Origin: Drosophila pseudoobscura
Lineage: Eukaryota; Arthropoda; Insecta; Diptera; Drosophilidae
NCBI RefSeq assembly: GCF_009870125.1
Contig: NC_046681.1
Coordinates: forward strand, 4,787,001 to 4,851,000
Direction: 5' to 3'
DNA: 64,000 bases
The position numbers and the translations under genes are program-made. How positions within the stretch are numbered: the first letter of the stretch is position 1; each line of letters opens with the position of its first letter. Shown here one piece after another: positions 60,452-64,000 of the stretch. The notes under the pieces are model-generated. The model was not told where the DNA came from. It ran no database searches and saw nothing but the letters and a program-made list of their open reading frames with translations.

Positions 60452-62336
60452 CAGAGTCTGTTGTCATTCGGCGGAGTATGTCAATGACAACGTGGTCCGC
60501 ACACGAGTTTTCAAGACAAAAGATTGAAGAGCAGTCAGCAGCATGGATGTTCAGGAGGTGAAGTGTGTGAGGGACAGGGCACAGGACTCGTACAAGTCAT
60601 CAGCCATGTTCAGGAAGTTAGTTAGGCGGTACCCCACCTACGACCTCCGTACGTCCTACAACCCGGCACCACCCCATCGTCACCCAAGTTGAGGCTCTGC
60701 CAAAATGTCACCAGCGACAAGTTGTTCAAACAGCAAATTACATCCAGCCTTTGAGAGAGGGCTAAACCCAAACGGGGACCAGCTCCAGCTCCTCCATCAT
60801 CAAGGGCTCCCTTTTAAAGCCGCCTCTCTAAGCAAGTTCCCAGAATTTTATGCAATTCCCCCAGCGCGCTGGCATTTTGAATATGTTTTTCCTTTTCGCT
60901 TTTCCTTCTGGGGCTGCTGGTGCTGCTGCTGTTGTTGCTCTTGTTGATAGTACCTCGAGACCCGCGCTCTCGAGTGTTACTTTTGGGCTCGTTGAGGCAC
61001 AAAAGTGCACTCGGCTATTGAAAATCCAACAACTGATAGCAGGCGCTGCATACAAAGCAGCCCAGGGATAAAACAAGAAGAAAATAGATGGACAAAGCTC
61101 ATGGGGGCATAGGACAAAGTGAAATGCTCTTTTATGGGAACAGAAGGGACGTAAGCGGTTACAAAATGGATAAAGAGACCTTGTAATACCAACATTTTCG
61201 TCCAGATTCGTTGCATAATTGGAGTAAAACTTTCGAAAAATTTAAAATTTAACTTGTAACTCATCCTTTTGAAAAATTCATTCAAATATCTCTCCCCTTC
61301 TCATTCACATAGCCAATATACTCTTTTGCCAGACCATAAAACTGCCCAAGATTATCCGGCTGCATGGTATAAAAGGAAAAGGAAGAGATGGGTGGAAGAA
61401 AGTGGGGAAAATAGAAAATGCCAGCAACACAAGAGGCGTGATAGGCACGAAAACAGCAACAAGGCGTGCGGGCGGGTGGTGCTCTTCAGCTCCTTCCCTT
61501 TGGGGACCTCTTTATATTCATATTCCGACAAAAGTTCCTTCCTGCTCTTTAAAATATAAAGTTTAAGGAGAATATTCTCTTCAGTGGCAGTCCATTCATT
61601 CATCATCATTTGCCAACTAATTGATTTGACTTTCGCCTTGAACTCATTAGGTTCTCTAATGCCCCAAAAGTCGACAAAATTTAGGAAAAATCATTTTCCG
61701 TATTTGTACTCGTACCACTATATCACCATACTGAAAAGTTGAAGGAAAAGTTTTGCTTCAAAATTGATTTGAGTGGGGAATATACGCATTTCTGCACAAT
61801 GGATTCCTGTTTGTGTGCAAATGGGGCTGAAAATATAAATTATAATTTTCAAGAGGGGTCCCCTTTGAGAGTTTCAATGCTCGTTATTGAACAATGTGTT
61901 TCGAAAACTATAGAATTTTTATTTGTAAACTTTTGATGAAGACATGAGTGCAGTTAATTCGATTTAATGTTTGGTAAAGTCTAGAATAATATTGCGTCAG
62001 TATATTCGGATAATAATTTCATATCACATGTTTATCAGTTAGCTGCACTGCCTAGAAATATGCAATAAAAAACCATTGATATATGATTATATCTACATAA
62101 GTACTTTCTGCGGACCACTTCGGGTCAACTTTAAAAATTATTATATTTTGCTGGAATTCATATCTTTTAAATTCTTGTTAAATGGATAGCACTCCTTCTA
62201 GTTCTGGTGCCCAACACTGTTTGTACACATTCTGAAAATAAACACATACTCAGGTTTTATTACTAAAATTGCGTCAAACATTTCTGATAAACATCAGAAC
62301 AGAAATACACAAAAAAGCAATAATAACAGACAAAGC

Positions 62337-62353
62337 AAAAAAAAAAAAAAAAA
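62337..62353. repeat. Poly(A) run of 17
   Basis: Seventeen A in a row. No flanking target-site duplication or retroelement body is apparent, so it is listed only as a homopolymer. Confidence 0.8.
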
Positions 62354-64000
62354 GAAATTGTCTACAAATTTTTGACAGGCAATTTGCCTACACACATATT
62401 TGCCCCGTCCTCCCGGCCACCCTCTCGATACTGCTTTGCGGACAGTTGAAATGAGCAATTTTCACATATTTGGATGGCAGCATTTAGGGCACACACACGC
62501 ACACAGTGTCAGACAAAACCGTATCTACATTAAGTCATAAAAATAAATAGTTAGACCCCCAAACATAGAGGAAGAGAACAGCGGGAGGCAGTTACAGTCG
62601 GAACATAGTCATGGCAACGACCCAGCCAACGACGTGGAGGGGGAAGTGGAGGAGAACAAGGTCGAACGGGGCTGGGCAATGGAGGACACTCACACCACAT
62701 CACATATGTATTTCGTTTCATAATGCTGATGATGCTGCCCTGCCTCCACCCGATGCAAACATCTTCGTCAACATCTACTCGTAAGGCAAGATGTAAAGTG
62801 GAAATGATATGAGGAGGTGTTTCCCTCTGTACGTACACCAATAATAGTCAGTAAAACCCTGAAAGTAGAAACCAATAAGCAAAAACGCATTGCACTGGTA
62901 TTTACATATCTGGATAGACATATGATTGAACTGAAAGCTCAAATATACAATTCCATTATTTTGTACAGAGAAGATTTATTAATATTTTTAGAATGCGAAT
63001 AACGACATTGTGATATATTAAATGATATATTGACAAGAACTACCAAAGGTTCAACCATTTCTTAAGCTTTGAAATTTTAAACAACTCTTTACAAATTTTT
63101 ATTTTACGAAATTCCGAAACTTCTAATCACTAAGTAGAAATTTTTGAGATTCCGGCCCAATGTAAAAACGTACGTGTCTCAGCGCCTAATGTATTCGTAC
63201 ACTTTATTTGAATTTAATTTTATTTATTATCATAAATAATCATACAACTCAGAATAAAAGAAAAAGTCTGTAATCGAATCATCACTTGCTTTTGAGCAAC
63301 TTTAAAATTAAAGGCTTTCCAGATTTTTGTAATCTTGTATATTTTGGATGATTCTTAATGATATATGTATGTATTATAGTGTATACAGGAAGTATCTGAA
63401 GATGTTGTGCTGACCGTGTCGGACCATTTGCACAGTCTTATGCATTTGACAGCACGTTTCACTGCATTCAACAGTCCTTCTGCTCAAGAAATCATCATCC
63501 CCAAGCCGATGAATTCGGTTCATCAGTCATAAAGATGTTCCCGTATTTTCACAAGTAAGAAAAAAAAATAACACAGATATTAATTTCTCAAAATAAATCG
63601 AGGAAAATTCAACACAGAGTCTGACTAAGCTTATGTTCGGCCCGTCAATCGGAAAGGTTGAAGTCTTTCGTGTTGAAGATTTCTAAATGGTGAAAACCTT
63701 GCTCTTGCCCCCGGTAATCAAAAGTTTTCTCAAAATGAGCATGCGCACACGTGCGTTAGTCTTTTCCACATTTTTTGGTAGTAGCCTGGCCAATGCCTGC
63801 TACTTGTTAGCATGACCAGAAACCACTGGGTACGAGCCAACCCACGCAGACCCACTTCATCAGAAGCTAAGGGCGATGTTAATTTTGACTTTTCTATGGA
63901 AACCAGCACCTAAACCTCGGATTTGGAGTACTCACCTATCCAGTTGATAGTGATGATGAGAACGGCGACACAAGCTTTTGGCTTTGGCTTCTTACGACTT

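Larger units (their letters stand above)
52704..64000. other. Right-hand region without supported genes
   Basis: About 11.3 kb. I find no gene with coding features. Open frames of 218 and 226 codons at 54009-54665 (plus) and 54044-53364 (minus) run through low-complexity DNA and are taken as chance. Simple repeats are frequent (listed separately), including a 17-base A run at 62337-62353. The region could be intergenic or part of an intron of a gene beyond the right edge. Confidence 0.45.

Overview
The window looks like nuclear DNA from a Drosophila genome. Genes are split by short GT-AG introns (about 47-70 bp) with gtaagt/gtgagt donors. They use AATAAA poly(A) signals and fly-type core promoter elements, and the gene families are typical of flies. 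Wide AT-rich spacers carry many short simple repeats. A dispersed repeat near 31.9-32.3 kb has the look of the SGM/DINE-1-type elements described from the obscura group. That points to an obscura-group fly, but I cannot fix the species from sequence alone.

Layout. (1) 1-3110, plus strand: two tandem serine carboxypeptidases (S10 family, SCPEP1/retinoid-inducible type); the first lacks its 5' end at the window edge. (2) 4947-6103, minus: a three-IQ-motif protein resembling SPATA17. (3) 8170-9337, minus: a secreted clip-domain serine protease homologue that has lost all three catalytic residues. (4) 16213-16515, minus: a small two-exon gene whose frame is broken by one base. (5) 20581-22923, plus: a secreted M1 aminopeptidase that ends early in its C-terminal domain. 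(6) 22924-48473: about 25 kb without a convincing protein gene, holding simple repeats and one Helitron-like element. (7) 48474-50352, minus: a tektin with a long N-terminal extension. (8) 51438-52703, minus: an intronless gene resembling CATIP, with a C-terminal RIIa-like segment. (9) 52704-64000: no gene I can support.

How the genes relate. Three genes (SPATA17-like, tektin, CATIP-like) belong to families tied to cilia and the sperm axoneme. In flies, motile axonemes are mainly in sperm, so testis expression is likely (inference). Three others (the two carboxypeptidases and the M1 enzyme) are lumenal or secreted peptidases, and the protease homologue is a secreted non-enzyme of the same broad extracellular world. 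I see no operon, CRISPR, rRNA or tRNA, and no coherent novel multi-gene system. The points most worth a second look are the frameshifted small gene, the shortened aminopeptidase, the triad-less protease homologue, the two small upstream reading frames at axonemal genes, and the hairpin-ended repeat at 31.9-32.3 kb.
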